Below, piece after piece: positions 50,388-63,289 of a stretch of 64,000 nucleotides of DNA. The DNA comes from Brasenia schreberi (Eukaryota > Streptophyta > Magnoliopsida > Nymphaeales > Cabombaceae). The stretch spans positions 10,314,001 to 10,378,000 of the forward strand of contig JAYKKT010000064.1 in assembly GCA_036023115.1 (NCBI GenBank), given 5' to 3'. Every line of letters begins with the position of its first letter. Positions within the stretch are counted from its first letter, which is position 1. The notes beneath the pieces are model-generated. The model made no database searches. It was not told the DNA's origin and saw only the letters and a list, made by a program, of their open reading frames with translations. Position numbers and translations under genes: made by a program.

Positions 50388-51380
50388 CGGTTTGGTTTCA
50401 TGTCAAGAAGAACTTCTATTGTGGCTATTCACTTTTTAAGACATTTAGTGAAACACTTCAAAGACAAAAAGAAAAACCTATATATGATATTTATACGTTT
50501 AGAGAAAACTTATGATAAGGTACCAAGAGATATTCTTGAAAAATCTTAAAGAAGAAATGTATCACTTTGTTATATATCAATCTTATAATAGATCAAAAAC
50601 ATGCAGTAGGACTTATGATGAGCTTACTAACTTCTTTGAAGTTAACATTGGATTGCATTAAGCTTCAACACAAAACTTGTGCTCGTTTATCTTGGTTTTG
50701 AATGAGTTGATGAAGCATATTCAAGATAAAGTACCTTGATGAATTTTTTGTATAAATGTATAGTGTTAGTTGATAAGTTAAAGGAAAAAGTTAATAAAAA
50801 AGTAAAATTGTGGAGTGGAACATTAGAAATTAAGACTTTCCATCTTAGTAAAACAAAAACAAAATATATGGACAACAAATTTGGTAACTTAGTTAAAATA
50901 AATGATATAGAAACTAAAATTGATACATATTGCATCCTTAAAATTATAGTTTTAAGTATTTAAGGTAAGTCTTTCAAAGCAATGAAAAGATGGGTAAAGA
51001 TGTTAAACATGAAATTAATGCAAGTGGGCTAAATAGAGAGGTGAATTGTGTTGAGCAATAAGAAGATATCTCTTGAAAGGTAAATATTAAAAAACCACAT
51101 TTAGACCAACAATGCTATATGGTACCGAGTATGGGGTAGTCAATCATCCACATTGGCAAAAGATGTTATTGGTAAACATGAAAATTTTTAGGTGGATGTA
51201 TGCTATAATAAGAAAGACCAGATGCATAATAAGATTATTAGAGAAAAGTTAACATAGCACCAATAAATGATAGGCATATAAGATGGTATGAACACAGAGG
51301 AGAACCTAAATGAGGCTCTGATAAAAACGTGCGGGATACTAGACGGTAAACACCTTAAGAGGAAATCAAATGCCATTGTA
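50388..51380 (+). mobile_element. RTE LINE reverse transcriptase fragment
   Basis: Plus-strand frames with stops resemble RTE RT: NRFGFMSRRTSIVAIHFLRH, then FIRLEKTYDKVPRDIL, then VDKLKEKVNKKVKLWSGTLE and LSKTKTKYM, followed by the RTE C-terminal region. The YADD-type block is missing, suggesting an internal deletion near 50700. Both ends are truncated. Confidence 0.8.
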
Positions 51381-52078
51381 GCATCTTTTGTAAATCAATG
51401 AGAAAATATCTTCCAAATTTTGTCGTTTGGTGGGATTTCCATGTGTGATAAAGTAATGTTGATATAAGTTGAACCTACACGTTAATCATAAAAGCATCGG
51501 ATCATCGATGGTTATAATGAGGAATTATAGTTAGTCATGAAAGTATTGATCCATGGTTATAATGGAGAATTGTGGTTAGTCACTAAGTTCCAAACCCACT
51601 GTAAGGGAAAGTTAAAATGGAGGAGGCGTTGAGAAGATAATGAAAGCATCCAATTATTAATTTGACCAAATTACCACTTCATTGGAAAAATATGACAAAA
51701 TTTTGATGAGAAGTTAAGGTTGAAAAAGCAATGGGTGTGTGTAAAGAACAAATTCCAACTGACTAAACATTGCAGTAAGTTTGTGTGTGTGTGTATGTGT
51801 GTGTACAGAGTGTAATTCACTCTATGTTGTTTCTTAAATTGATATTTTTGTGTGCACTGTAAAGTGATATTTTTTAATTTTTTACCTAAATCATACTCCA
51901 AAATATTGTAATTCTGTAAGAACGTTTATTGTAAATGAAGGATCATTTATTTAGGCTGTTTAAGGAAATCACCTCAACTTGGTTCAGCTCGGCTCTTAAA
52001 TGATGACAAGCCATTAGGACATACTCTAACAGGCCATCGCTAGCCGTTAGTATAACTCCTGTATATAGTGTAGAAAAT
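51381..52078. other. AT-rich intergenic sequence
   Basis: No gene or clear element. A short TG-rich patch is near 51778-51805. Confidence 0.45.
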
Positions 52079-52212
52079 AAGCCAAACGCAGCAAGAGTTT
52101 TAGCTCAACGGAAGGGCACTCTAGCTCCATTTCTGTTGGTTGGGAGTTTGATTCCCATAAGGTGCATGTGTGGGTGTGGGTGTTAGGCTTCAGCCTCCTC
52201 TAAAAATCAAAC

Positions 52213-55201
52213 AATTAAGCTTTTTCTCATACTAGACGGGGTCGGCTACATAAATTCTTTGTTTCCACATAGCCATATCATGTACCATGTTAGCATTTAA
52301 CTCAACATAAGCTACATCATTTTTTATTATTTTTTTTAACACTTTTGTGGTCGTGCTCTACCTCTTTTAATACTTTCAAAAATCTAGTTTTCCGTATCTT
52401 CTTAAAGATACTTCTTTTAATCTTCTTTCTATATGTGCAAACCATCTTAAACAATATTCTCTCATTTTATCCTCTATTGTTGCTACTCACAATTTGTTTC
52501 TAATAACCTCATTATTTATACGGTCTTTCCTTTTAAGACCCCTCATCTATCTCAACATCTTCTTTTCTGTCTTCAACATCTTTTGTACATGATGATTAAT
52601 TGCCCAACACTCAAAATCATAAAACATAGTAGGTCTACTTGTTCTATAATATTTACCTTTTAACTTTAATGGTATTTTCTTGTAATAAAAAACACATGAT
52701 GCTCCTCTCCATTTTAACTAACATGCATTAATTATATACATAATATCTCTATCAATTCTTCCATCACTCTGAAAAGTTGACCATAGGCATTTAAAACTTT
52801 TCTTTTGGAAGATGCAATGTGTGCCAATTTTAATTTATATGTCCTCTGAAATAACCAAATGATCAAACTTATATTCTATATATTCTGTATTTGTTTTACT
52901 AAGTCGGAAGCCTTCACTTTATGATGTTTCTCTCCATAGTTTCAATTTTCTATCAATTTTTTCCTTAGACTTCTCCACTAACATAATGTCATCTGCAAAT
53001 AACATACACCAAGGTACTTCATCTTTAATATGTTTTATTAACTCATCAATCACCATTATAACCCAATATTAACTTCAAAAAAGTATGTCATTCCTTCATG
53101 AGTCCTTACACATGTTTTTGTACCATCGTGCATCTCTCTTATAAGGTTTATATATGTCAATGGGAAACCTCTTTTTTCCAAGGTTCTCCAAAGAACCTCT
53201 CTCGGTACCCTATCGTAAGTTTTTTCTAGATCAATAAATATCATATAGTCTTTCTTTTTTCTTCTAAAATGTTTTATAAGACGTCTCAAAAGGTAAATCA
53301 CTTCAAGAGTAGATATGTCTGGCATGAATCCAAATTGGTTTTCTATTATACTCGATACTTGTCTTAACCTACGTTCGATAATTATTTTCCACAATTTCAT
53401 AGTATGGCTCATTAACTTGATACCCCGATAATTCGCCTAATTCTGAATGTCTCCCTTGTTCTTATATATGGGTACAAGTGTACTCGTTCTCCATTCCTTG
53501 GATATCTTTTGGTTTCTTCATATTTCATTAAATAGTTTTGTGAACCAAGTAATTCTTGTCTCTCGTAAGATTTTCCAAACTTCTATAAGAATATTGTTTG
53601 GTTCTACATATTTACCACACTTCATATGTTTAAGAACCTCTTTGACTTCATTTTTTTGAATATGTCGGTAGAAATTATGGTTTATATACTTTTCTAATCT
53701 AACTAACTCTTCTAAGCTAATACTAACATCTTTATTTTCATTAAAAAGCTTATAAAATAGTTTTTTAATCTACTTTTTATATCATTATTTACCACTAGAA
53801 TTTTCTAGTCATCGTCTTTGATGCATCTAACAAAATTAAGATCCTTAGTTTTCTTATCTCTAGTCCTAACTATCTTAAAAATATCTCTTTCACCCTCTTT
53901 TGAGTTGAGTTTTTTATATAAATCCTCTCAAATTTTAGCTTTTACTTTATTGACGGCCTTTTTTCGCTTTTTTCTGTGTTTTCTTATAAGCATCTAAAGT
54001 TTCACTAGTCTTCTTAGAATAATGTAATTTGTAACATGTCCTCTTTACCTTGATTTTATCAGCACCACTTTACTACATCGCCAAGCTTCTTTTTGTGCCG
54101 GTACACCTCCATTAGATTAACCTAACACATCTTTCGCCATTTTCCTAATATTTATAGCTATATTATTTCACGTATAACAAGGTATACCAACATAATTTCA
54201 AGTATCTCATTGAATAACTTTCTGTCTAAATATAACTTCTTTATCACTTTTGAGGTTCCACCATTTAGTCTGAATAGTTCGATGCACTCTTTTATTTTTT
54301 GTCCACTTTTTAACCTATAAATCCATCACTAAAAGTCGATGTTGGGTAGTTAAACTTTCTCTTTGAATTACATTGCAATTTTTACCACGATCTATCTTTT
54401 CTCTCACAAACAAAAGAATTAATTTGTGTTTGTGATAAACCACTTTTATAAGTAATTAAATGTTCATCTCGTTTTTTGAAGATTGTATTGACTATAAAAA
54501 GATCAAATGCCATAGTAAAATTTAAAATCTCCCCGCCTTCCTCATTTATATCCTCAAAACCAAAGTTTTCATGAATACCTTGATATCTTAATGCCTCTTT
54601 ACCGACATGTCCATTTAAGTGTCCTCCTAAACAAATCATCTCCTTTTGTGGAATTATTTGAATCACCTTATCTAATTATTCCCATACTTCAAGTGCATAA
54701 GTACAAACTAAATTCAAAACCTCTACTCCTAGCACTAATTTCAACGTCATGATTGGGTCACCGTATCGTTGTATGACTACTACACTATCCTTTAAATCAT
54801 TATTTACAATAATAACAACTCTATTTTGAGATTTTTCCTTTCCCGAGTACCATAATTTAAAACTTATATTCTCTTTTTTTTTTGCTTTTTCTCTCTCACT
54901 TTATCTCTTGTAAACATAAAATATGAATTTTTTTCCAAATAATAATAGCTACCACATTCATTAACTTATCGATCAATGTTTCAATATTTTAAGTACCAAT
55001 ACAAATCTAATTATTTAGTCCTCTTACTTTTCACTGCATTCAGACTTTGTAATGCGTCGCTAAGAAAAAACACCTTAACACAATGCTCATAATTTGTATA
55101 ATCCATAATATAAAAATCCAATAAAATTTTATACTGACTATCGAAAGCCTAATGCAATCCTCTCTTTTATCCGAGACTGGGATCCCTTACATGAACAGAG
55201 T
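52213..55201 (-). mobile_element. Near full-length RTE LINE nested in the SINE
   Basis: About 3.0 kb, bounded by 23-24-bp near-identical duplications of SINE sequence (52189-52212 and 55202-55224, two differences). Reading the minus strand: a 5' leader near 55200-55100, an endonuclease remnant (54666-54382, CLGGHLNGHVGKEALRYQG and FGFEDINEEGGEILNFTMAF), RT (53412-53056, FGFMPDIST, FIDLEKTYDRVPREVLW), and the conserved 3' end (CCCCGTCTAGTATGAGAAA near 52240-52215). Stops and frameshifts show it is inactive. The typical TTG-type tail is reduced to AATTGTTTG. Confidence 0.85.
53056..54666 (-). pseudogene. RTE ORF remnants: endonuclease and reverse transcriptase
   Basis: The two longest readable pieces are the APE-like endonuclease (54666-54382; GGHLNGHVG corresponds to the GDLNGHVG motif, with the catalytic Asp changed to His) and the RT fingers/palm (53412-53056; KLWKIIIERRL, NQFGFMP in degenerate form, IDLEKTYDRVPRE). 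The catalytic DD of RT is beyond the readable part, near 52985-53010 (complement of ATGTCATCTGC). Confidence 0.85.
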
Positions 55202-55242
55202 TTCAGCCCCCTCTAAAAATAAACAAAAAAAAAAGCCAAACG

Positions 55243-55833
55243 AGTGTTTTAAGGTTGTTGGCTTTGTTTACCAACGATAGTTCACTCTGTGCCTGTCGAG
55301 CTTCGCACAGCAAATGCCATCCAGGAGCACGACTACTAAGAGGACCACGCAAAACAACGAGGCTTGATTTTGGTATTGATTGAGGTACTGAACCTCTTTA
55401 ATGCAGGAAAGAGAGAACATCCATTTTAATCATCACAAGGTCGCCCAGGGCAAGGAGTTGCAACATTCTCAAGAGTGCCAAAGAAGACTTGTATTCGATA
55501 TACCATCACTATTCAGAAAAGCAGTCTGTAGCTCACAACTATGAAGAGTCGGTTATTGTTTTGGTATAAGAGACAACTAAACCTATTGCCGATTATTGTC
55601 TCCCTCACTTCCTATTCATAAACATAGAAGATTATACAAAAAAGAAACCCATAATAATGGTCGAAAGAATTGATTTTTGAAACTTAAACAATGTGAATAG
55701 CCCCCATTTTTATTGTAGCTTTACCCCTGTGACTACAATGTGGTAAACCCATCTCCGGCAGACTATGGCCAGCACTTCCCGATCTTCCCTCCCATTTTTC
55801 AGTGCGTCAACTTCAGATCGTGCTGATGACAAA
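55243..55833. other. 3' flank of the P450 reductase gene
   Basis: Downstream region of the minus-strand CPR gene. Its 3'UTR and polyadenylation region should lie here. No other gene seen. Confidence 0.5.
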
Positions 55834-58800
55834 TCACCAGACATCCCGCAGGTATCTTCCTTCCGTTTGCAGGTTCTTCACCAAGTTCTCAGCCTTGGAG
55901 CTGTCTAACGATCCCTGTGAAGACCAAATTACATGCAAGTTAGCACTTTGTTGGACTTCAACTTACACAATGCAGATGGGCTTTCCTCAATAACCTTTCA
56001 CTATTATATCTTGAATGGGGATAATTTTCATCTACTTCCTACTTGGATTGTTCTTGGTCCATCAAGAGGCAAAAGAAGACTTTCTATCTAAAGGCAGGTT
56101 TAACACAATTCGTAGCGATCAACTAGTGAGAAGGTAAATAGCGTTTCAACCTCTCAAGTAAAGCTAAAAACTTTTCACTCATAATGCAGTGGGCACTTAA
56201 AATCAGGGGCAAGCAAGCAAAAGAATAGACTGATCAATTGTACACTTATTGATGAAGTTGTGCATTTACCTGCTCCTGGGCAATGACGTGCAGTGCTCGG
56301 TGAACATCTCTGGCCATACCTTTGGCATCACCACAGACATACAAGTACCCACCTTGAGATATTACTTCCCAGACGTCAACGGCCTGAAAGCAAAATTGGC
56401 TCAGTATATAAACGATGATCAAAATGAGGATGGGTTAAAGACGCCATTTACTGTCTTACCTTCTCCATCATCTTGTGCTGCACGTATTCTTTGGTAGGTC
56501 CCTCACGTGAGAAAGCAACAAATAGGTCAGACACAACCCCAGCTTTTACAAAATCATGCAACTCATCCTCGTAAATGTAGTCCTGCACAACCATCATCAT
56601 TAATCAAACAGAAAACCAGGTCAACTTGAAAAGCGAATGTTAGAAAGGAACGAGGAAGCAGCATGAGGAACATGCTATCTGTACTCTATAGTGTTCTCAA
56701 AATGCTTCTTTAAGCCTTTTGTGCAAAAACATCCATTATATGTAAATGTTACAATAGAAAAACGAAATATATATTTTAGGTTGAAGGGCATGCTCTCAAC
56801 ACAACAAAATGCAATTTCAGATTGGAAGCAGAGAGCTTTCAACACATCAGAATAATGAGAGAAACGTGGTTTTCCTGCTTCCAAGGAAGTAACCTTTCAA
56901 ACTTGTTATATGGTACCTAAATGTTGGTAAGACCTACACTTCTATGAAACTTCATGATAATGATAGCGTATGTGTCTGCACGTATGTGCACTACCGCGCT
57001 CATTTCTTCAGGTTTACAATCATGAAATAAGATGCATACCATTCTGCGGTTCCTGCATCCGAAGAAGAGGATGGCGGTGCCAAGTTGTGCACCAGCTTCC
57101 TTCAATGCCAATCGTTCCTACAAGAAGTGCATACAGATCATAACCAGAGATTATTCTGCTGTGCTTAACATTAGCCATAAGACATCTTCACGAATAAATT
57201 ATAAACAAGAAAGAAATACAAACCTGCAAAAACCCCCTGAATGGAGCCAGCCCAGTTCCAGGGCCCACCATAACAATGGGTGTAGAAGGATCTGCAGGTA
57301 GCCTGAAATTTGACTGCCTCACAAAAACGGGAGCTGAGCTACATTCAAGGCTTTCCTCCATTGGAATCGAATGCTGCAAAGACAAAGTAATGATGCTAAA
57401 TGAAGTGTCTCAATGCCAACAATAAATAATCACATAATAGATACAAGAAGAAGCTCAATAAAGCGACAAATCGGGACCATCAAACATTTGACATGGAGAT
57501 GAAGCAGAACAGAACTTTTGAACTAAAGTTGTCGCACAAATTCCCCTGTATTCCAATGAAAGGTAACAAGCATAATTGCACTTCAAGATAATCAATTCAC
57601 TAACATGAGCCAAATATATGAGTAAAAAATAATGAAAAATGATTGTTCTTGAAGAGCAGATTCAATCCAATTAAATTGCAAAACACACACATTATCTTGT
57701 ATTAAAATCGCCAAAAAACTTGAGTTACAAAAGCAGACACAGCACCTTAATTTTGACATGAGGCAAGAAAGGATCAAAATAAAAGCAGCACCTTTATCCA
57801 GGTAGAACAAACACCTCTATGAATCCTTCCTGTTGGTGTAGGTCCATGCACTAACGCACAGGTAACATGAATCCTCGATGGCACCATCCTGTAGAAATAG
57901 AGAGAACCGTTACATTCAACTAGCAAAGAAGGAGACATCCACTTCACTCCATGACTGGGTATTCACCTTGGTGAAGATGAGATCGAGTAATATCTAGGCT
58001 GCAATCGCGGAGCAATAGCTGCAAAGAAAACACCAAGAGGAGGTTTTGCTGAAGGAAATTCTGCCATTACTTCCAGAAGGCTTCTTTGGTTGGTAATGAC
58101 CCATTGTGCATATTCATCCTGTCCAAAAAAAGAAGAAAACTATCAGATTTAGAATAAAATTACTTGGGGTGAATATAAGAACCTGAAAACAAAGCCCCAG
58201 ACCTTTCCAGCAGGAGATGCCAGGAACCTTAGCCGTTCAACTTCATTCACATCAGATGCATGAGCAGCCAAAGCAACCAAAGCAGCCTTTAAGAAAAAGG
58301 ATTACCGTTAACAAGGACACAAACACAGGAATAGAACCATCAGAAGCATGTCATAGAAGCTTGAACAACAATTACCTTCTTTGGAGGGTTGAGAAGATCC
58401 GCATAGTGAGCCAATGCAGTTCTTAAGGTGCATGGAGGGAAAGGTGGAGGTAGCAAACTTCCACCAAGCGGTGTGCCATCCTCTTTGTCAGTATGAACTG
58501 AGAAGAACGTATCTGAAGCATATCCAAGCAACCTCTCAGCCCCTTCTACAGTCTCTGTGCAATTCTCCGCATACACACCAACATGGTCTCCAGTTTCATA
58601 TCTGCGCATTAAAGTTAGCATATGAATACACGTGAAATTGAAGCATGCACAAACATTATTGCTTCTTCCACAAAATAAAAGGGAGTACAATGGCAAAACC
58701 AGCTGAAATGATAAAAAGTGATTACAACTAAGAATAGCATTCTGGCACATAGCACAATGATGAGATAAGAGAAGAAACCACTGCCAGTGTCAATTCTGAA

Positions 58801-61800
58801 AAAAAATGCTGGAACTTACACCAGCCCAGTGCCTGAGATGTCAAACTCAAGATGTACACAGGAACGATCTGAAGCTGGTTGGTGAAGTTCTCTTTGGACT
58901 GCCACATTAACTCTGAACAAAATAATGTTTGAGAAAACGTAAGAAGCAGAAAGTTAAACAAATCAAATTCAATGGCTAAGCGGAAGTAAGGCATACTTGC
59001 AAGGGTGATGGATGTCATGAACAGCATGTCCATTTGCAAAAGTCAGGCTCCTTTCCACTTGTGGAGAAGATGCAGGATCAAGGAAAACTACTCGGTATTC
59101 AGGGATTGCAGCAGTGTAAGGAGTGGAAACAGCAGCCGTGTCATCTTCATCATAAAGTAGTTGGTCCAGCTCAGGCCAGACAAGCTCTTTCCTATAACAT
59201 CAGAACACAAGTTATGTGGACTGCTTGATCAAAAATAGACACTTCAAGTTACTTCATGTCCAGAATAAGGTTACTACAGAGAATCAGGGAATGGACACAA
59301 TTAGGATATAAGCAGTAAGTTTTGACCAAAGAAATATAAGAAACTAGTCTCATTTAAAGAAAATTCGAATTCCCCACATACCATGCAGAAAAGTCATCCT
59401 CAATGCATTGATCATCATCTCCCAGACCCACGGGTACAAGGCGTTTGGCACCTGAACAGAGCAAGAAGCAGCAAGGGTAAATAATTTGGACTCTAAAGCA
59501 CTGAAACTTTCTGACAAGCAGTGTATCAAGTAATTTGCCAATGACTGAGAAAAATACCTTACAGAGGCTTATTTTTGTATATGATGTCCTAAGCAGTCAA
59601 TTTCCAAGAATACCAGATTTATTGACTAGCCTAATTTATGTTCAACAAATTTCCTAGTGAACACGATGATAAATAATGTTCAAGTGATTTTGTTAAGATT
59701 AGATATCACCAGACTTTAGCAGCCACTTATGATAAATGAACTTAGATGATCGCCAATTGCTATGTACAGCAAGACACGATCAATAAGAAAGCACAAATTA
59801 AAATGGTAAATTGAAAAATTCAACTAAATGGACGTGAATTATAGCATTTATAAAATTCCATTCAGATAAATCTGTGGGCATGGGAATGGCCATCTCAAAA
59901 GTCCCAAGAAGGTAACATGAAAGCCATGCAACAAGTAGTTCATTAAACAACAACAACAACAACTGAGCCTTTTCCCATACTAGATGGGGTCAGGTACAAG
60001 GACTCTTTGTTTCCACAGAACCCTCTCATGTGCCATGCCGACAGTTAACTCAACATGGGCTAGATCATTCTTTACTGTTTCTTTCTAACACTTTTGTGAT
60101 CTTCTTCTACTTCCTTTTAACATTTTTCCAATCTATTTTTTCATACCTTCTTATTGGAGCTTCCCTAGGTCATCTTTATACATGTCTGAACCATCTTAAA
60201 CAATCTTCTATCAATTTATCCTCTATTGGTGTCACTCCCAATTTATTTCTAATAACCTCACCTCATTACGTATGTGGTGTTTCCTTGTGTGACCACTCAT
60301 CCATCTTCATTTCTGCTAACATTTTTTTGTGCATGTTCATGATTAACTGCCCAACACTCGGAACCACAAAACATAGGAGGTCTAATTGCTGCTCTATAAA
60401 ATTTATCTTTTAACTTTAATGATATCTTCTTGTCACATGGAGTACATTATGCCCCTCTCCATTTTAACCAACTTGCATTAATTCTATTCATAACATCTCC
60501 ATCAATTTTTCATCACTATGAAAAACTGATCCTAAGTATCTCTCACAAACTGACCCTAGGTATTTAAAACTTTCCTTGTGAGGAATGCAACGTGCATCAA
60601 TCTTAATTTATATATCCTATGAAGTAGCCATAAAATAAATGCTATTAGAAAGCTAAGAACTTTAAGAATATCACATAGATAGTTGAACTGTTGAAGCTCT
60701 ATATTATGCAACAAGATGGTCTCCATCTCTATAAAATATAAATGCCCTATAAGTTTCATAAAATCAAATTCACCCAGAATGCCAATTCCTGTTCTGCTAG
60801 TGTTTGAAAAATCTTCAGATTTAGATGTGCGCTATTACAGCCAAGCCTAAAATAGTCAGGGTATAGAGTTGCAATGTGATACTAAAAGTAAGAACCCAAG
60901 AGGAGATAGGAGCTTACCCTGTTCAGTGAGTGCCTCATCAACCACCTTAGCTACCTTCATGTATGAGTTCCAGAGTAAAAGTAAGTACATCAACACCAAG
61001 ATAAGCACATAGAAATTAGTAGAGAAGCAGGTTATGTCTGAAGATGAACCTTATTGAAATGCTCATATTGTTTGTTTCCCAAACCAAAAACACCGTATTG
61101 AAGGTTCTGGAGCCCGGTTCCTCTCTCTTTTCCCTACATAAGTAATGAGAATGTTCAGAATATAAATCTAATCACCAGTGGACTGTAGGATATTGTTCAT
61201 AGATTGATTAATCTCTGAAACTCACCTCTGTAAACCATTTATAGAACCTCGCGGCATTATCTGTTGGCTCTCCATCACCATAACTGCATTGTAAGAATAG
61301 AAATCCATTATTAGAATATTCAAATGCTCAATTTGCCCTATTCAGCTACTAAATAAGTTGAAGAGCAACTCACGTGGCTAGCATAAAAAATGCAAATGTT
61401 TCCTTCTTCAGTTTCTCTTCATATTCATCATCCTCTACCGCATAATCATCCTATAGATATGAAATACCAGATATAAAGTTATTAATAACCACCATAACAT
61501 CGAAAACTCAAATAACTAGAAGGATGTAAAGGAGACCTCACACATACCAGATCAACAATTCTAAAACTTGCTTTCTCATACCGTGATTTTGCCTCTTCAA
61601 TTAGTGCCTGCATTCAAAACAAGCATCAATTAGATGTAAGATGAACTCTAATATATTTTGGTGCATAGAAGTAAACAGAAACGAAATGAACAAGCAGTTG
61701 GTCCAACTGCTTGACCCTTCTCTCTCTGAACTATTCTCTTCTCTTTCCCATCCCTATGAAGTATAAAATCAAACTTAAATAAATTATTAATGAACTCATT

Positions 61801-62840
61801 TTAGCCGTTTGATCCTTCCGCTTCGACCAGCCACCTCAGCGGGCAATTACCAAAAGAAATCATCAGACTGGGAGAACCAGGATGCTTCCTGTGAACGCTA
61901 CTACGAAGACGGTGTGAAAAACCCATTTGGTTATCGAACACTGGAAGCTAATGCATCCCAAGTTAGTACATAGGCAGCAATCCAGAGCAAAAAAATACAG
62001 CGTCGAAACAATACACACTGAAAATAAGTTCCACCCAAACAACCCTCAGGCAAATTGTCACCATTACGGTGTACCACGCCCACTTTTTGAGCAGCAACTG
62101 TTGATACATGAAACCCATTTAGCTAACTTCTCCATTTCAACAAAGACGTTCTGCAATTAACTGTTTGTTCGTTGTTCCCCATTATTCCATATGTTTACCA
62201 CTTTCCAGGCATTTTTCCTTCAAACCACATAGTCACTAATCAGCTTATCTAATTACTTAGATCGCAAAAGTAGATTGCTTATTTACGTTCCGTCATTACT
62301 TCCATGCCAATCACAGGCTAAAGCATCGGCAATACTTGTTTGAATCTCTGTCGCAAAACACTACCTCATTTGCTACACCAACTATTCAGAACGGAAAAGA
62401 GACCGGATAACTTTGAAAGAAATTTCTCACGACGAAAGAACATTTCGCATCATAAACCGAAGCCAAAACTTCGGACGATATAATTATCACTGAGATACCT
62501 TAGCAAAACCCTCCGCGGTGCCAGTCTGCGTGCCAAAAAACACCGTCACCTTCTTCCCTGCATCGATCTCTGGTTCTTTGTCCTCTTTTAAAGTCGACGA
62601 CTTCACTACAGCTGCTGCCGGCACACTCTTGGGCACACTTTTCCCCACCGACCTCCTCCATACAAACAGGAAGAGGCAACCGAGTAGAACGGCAATCGAA
62701 GTAGTGAGGATTGCTAGGGTCTTCGGGTCATCTCCAAGGTTCCGATCGGCCGAATCCGGCAGATCCGCCAGGCGAGAGAACGCCGCCATCAGGTCAATTG
62801 GAATGATCTCCAATAGACTCTTAACGGCCTCCGACTGCAT
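55834..62840 (-). CDS. CPR: NADPH-cytochrome P450 reductase
   Basis: An ER-anchored diflavin enzyme passing electrons from NADPH via FAD and FMN to P450s. Eighteen minus-strand exons: 62840-62499, 61607-61548, 61450-61374, 61283-61226, 61133-61050, 60954-60918, 59451-59382, 59191-58997, 58912-58820, 58601-58376, 58286-58203, 58118-57967, 57888-57792, 57373-57224, 57117-57040, 56582-56460, 56383-56270, 55914-55834. They join in frame to 706 residues. Features: a membrane helix at about 42-61 ([19 protein letters not shown]); FMN motifs [14 protein letters not shown] (101-114), [12 protein letters not shown] and [15 protein letters not shown] motifs RYYSISSSP and GVCSTW; NADPH motifs [26 protein letters not shown] and [14 protein letters not shown]; the conserved terminal Trp. 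The start at 62840 is preferred to an in-frame ATG nine codons upstream, because relatives begin MQS. The N-terminus suggests the class II type (inference). It appears intact. Intron 6 contains an RTE fragment. Confidence 0.97.
59946..60630 (-). mobile_element. RTE LINE 3' fragment in CPR intron 6
   Basis: The left edge is (CAA)5, the complement of the TTG repeat tail, followed by CTGAGCCTTTTCCCATACTA and GATGGGGTCAGGTAC, the conserved RTE 3' end. The rest parallels 31672-32400 and 52213-52830. It is truncated at its 5' side near 60630. It accounts for nearly half of the 1.46-kb intron 59452-60917, the longest in the gene. Confidence 0.85.
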
Positions 62841-63095
62841 TTTCCCCCAAAAGCAACAAGTATCCAATCAAAAGCACCGGAATCTGCCTCAGTGTACAGC
62901 AAAACTTAGCGTTTCCGGCAGAGCGGATAGGTGAGGCTTCCGATGAGAATAGAAGAAAAGGGTATTGAATTTCCTATAACACCTAAAACTTCATCGATCC
63001 TGAAAGCTAGCGGGTTCCGTTATCCGGTGAGGATCTTTCTGTGGAACACGGACGCCCTTACCGCACTCCGACGAGCTCCCACCGGAAACCCCTAC

Positions 63096-63098
<3 letters not shown>

Positions 63099-63153
<55 letters not shown>
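63099..63153. repeat. (GA)n microsatellite in the CPR 5' region
   Basis: About 27 GA units, 260-310 bp upstream of the CPR start codon (CT on the coding strand). GAGA/CT tracts near plant starts can bind BPC factors. Function here is not shown. Confidence 0.9.
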
Positions 63154-63157
<4 letters not shown>

Positions 63158-63276
63158 TGGCAGGTGGCAGGTGGGAAGGAGGGAAATGCGGCCTTTAATA
63201 CAAGGACGAGGTGGAGCCAACTCCCACCCGCCAAACCCGACTAGTCAAACCCACCAAACCACTTAACTACGATTAG

Positions 63277-63284
63277 CCACGTGG
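63277..63284 (-). promoter_or_regulatory. Perfect palindromic G-box upstream of CPR
   Basis: CCACGTGG, about 440 bp upstream of the CPR start codon. Target type for bZIP/bHLH factors. Confidence 0.5.
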
Positions 63285-63289
63285 TAGAA

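Larger units (their letters stand above)
52089..55232 (+). mobile_element. SINE (family A) split by an RTE insertion, with TSD
   Basis: A 10-bp direct repeat AAGCCAAACG flanks the unit (52079-52088 and 55233-55242). The left part (52089-52212) is a tRNA-derived SINE: box A TTAGCTCAACGGAAGGGCAC, box B GGGAGTTTGATTCCC, then GGCTTCAGCCTCCTCT. The right part (55202-55232) repeats the SINE 3' end (TCAGCCCCCTCTAAAAATAA) and finishes in the A-rich tail expected before a SINE target duplication. Between them lies an RTE on the minus strand. Confidence 0.8.

Noticed and set aside
52089..52160. Possible tRNA gene
   Set aside because: Box A and box B are present, but no cloverleaf with paired acceptor stem forms, and a SINE 3' module and A-rich tail follow.
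62518..62934. Plus-strand 138-codon frame
   Set aside because: It is the antisense shadow of CPR exon 1, whose minus-strand reading matches a known family.
62868..63266. Plus-strand frames with Arg-Glu repeats
   Set aside because: They run through the (GA)n tract upstream of CPR. No homology is recognisable.
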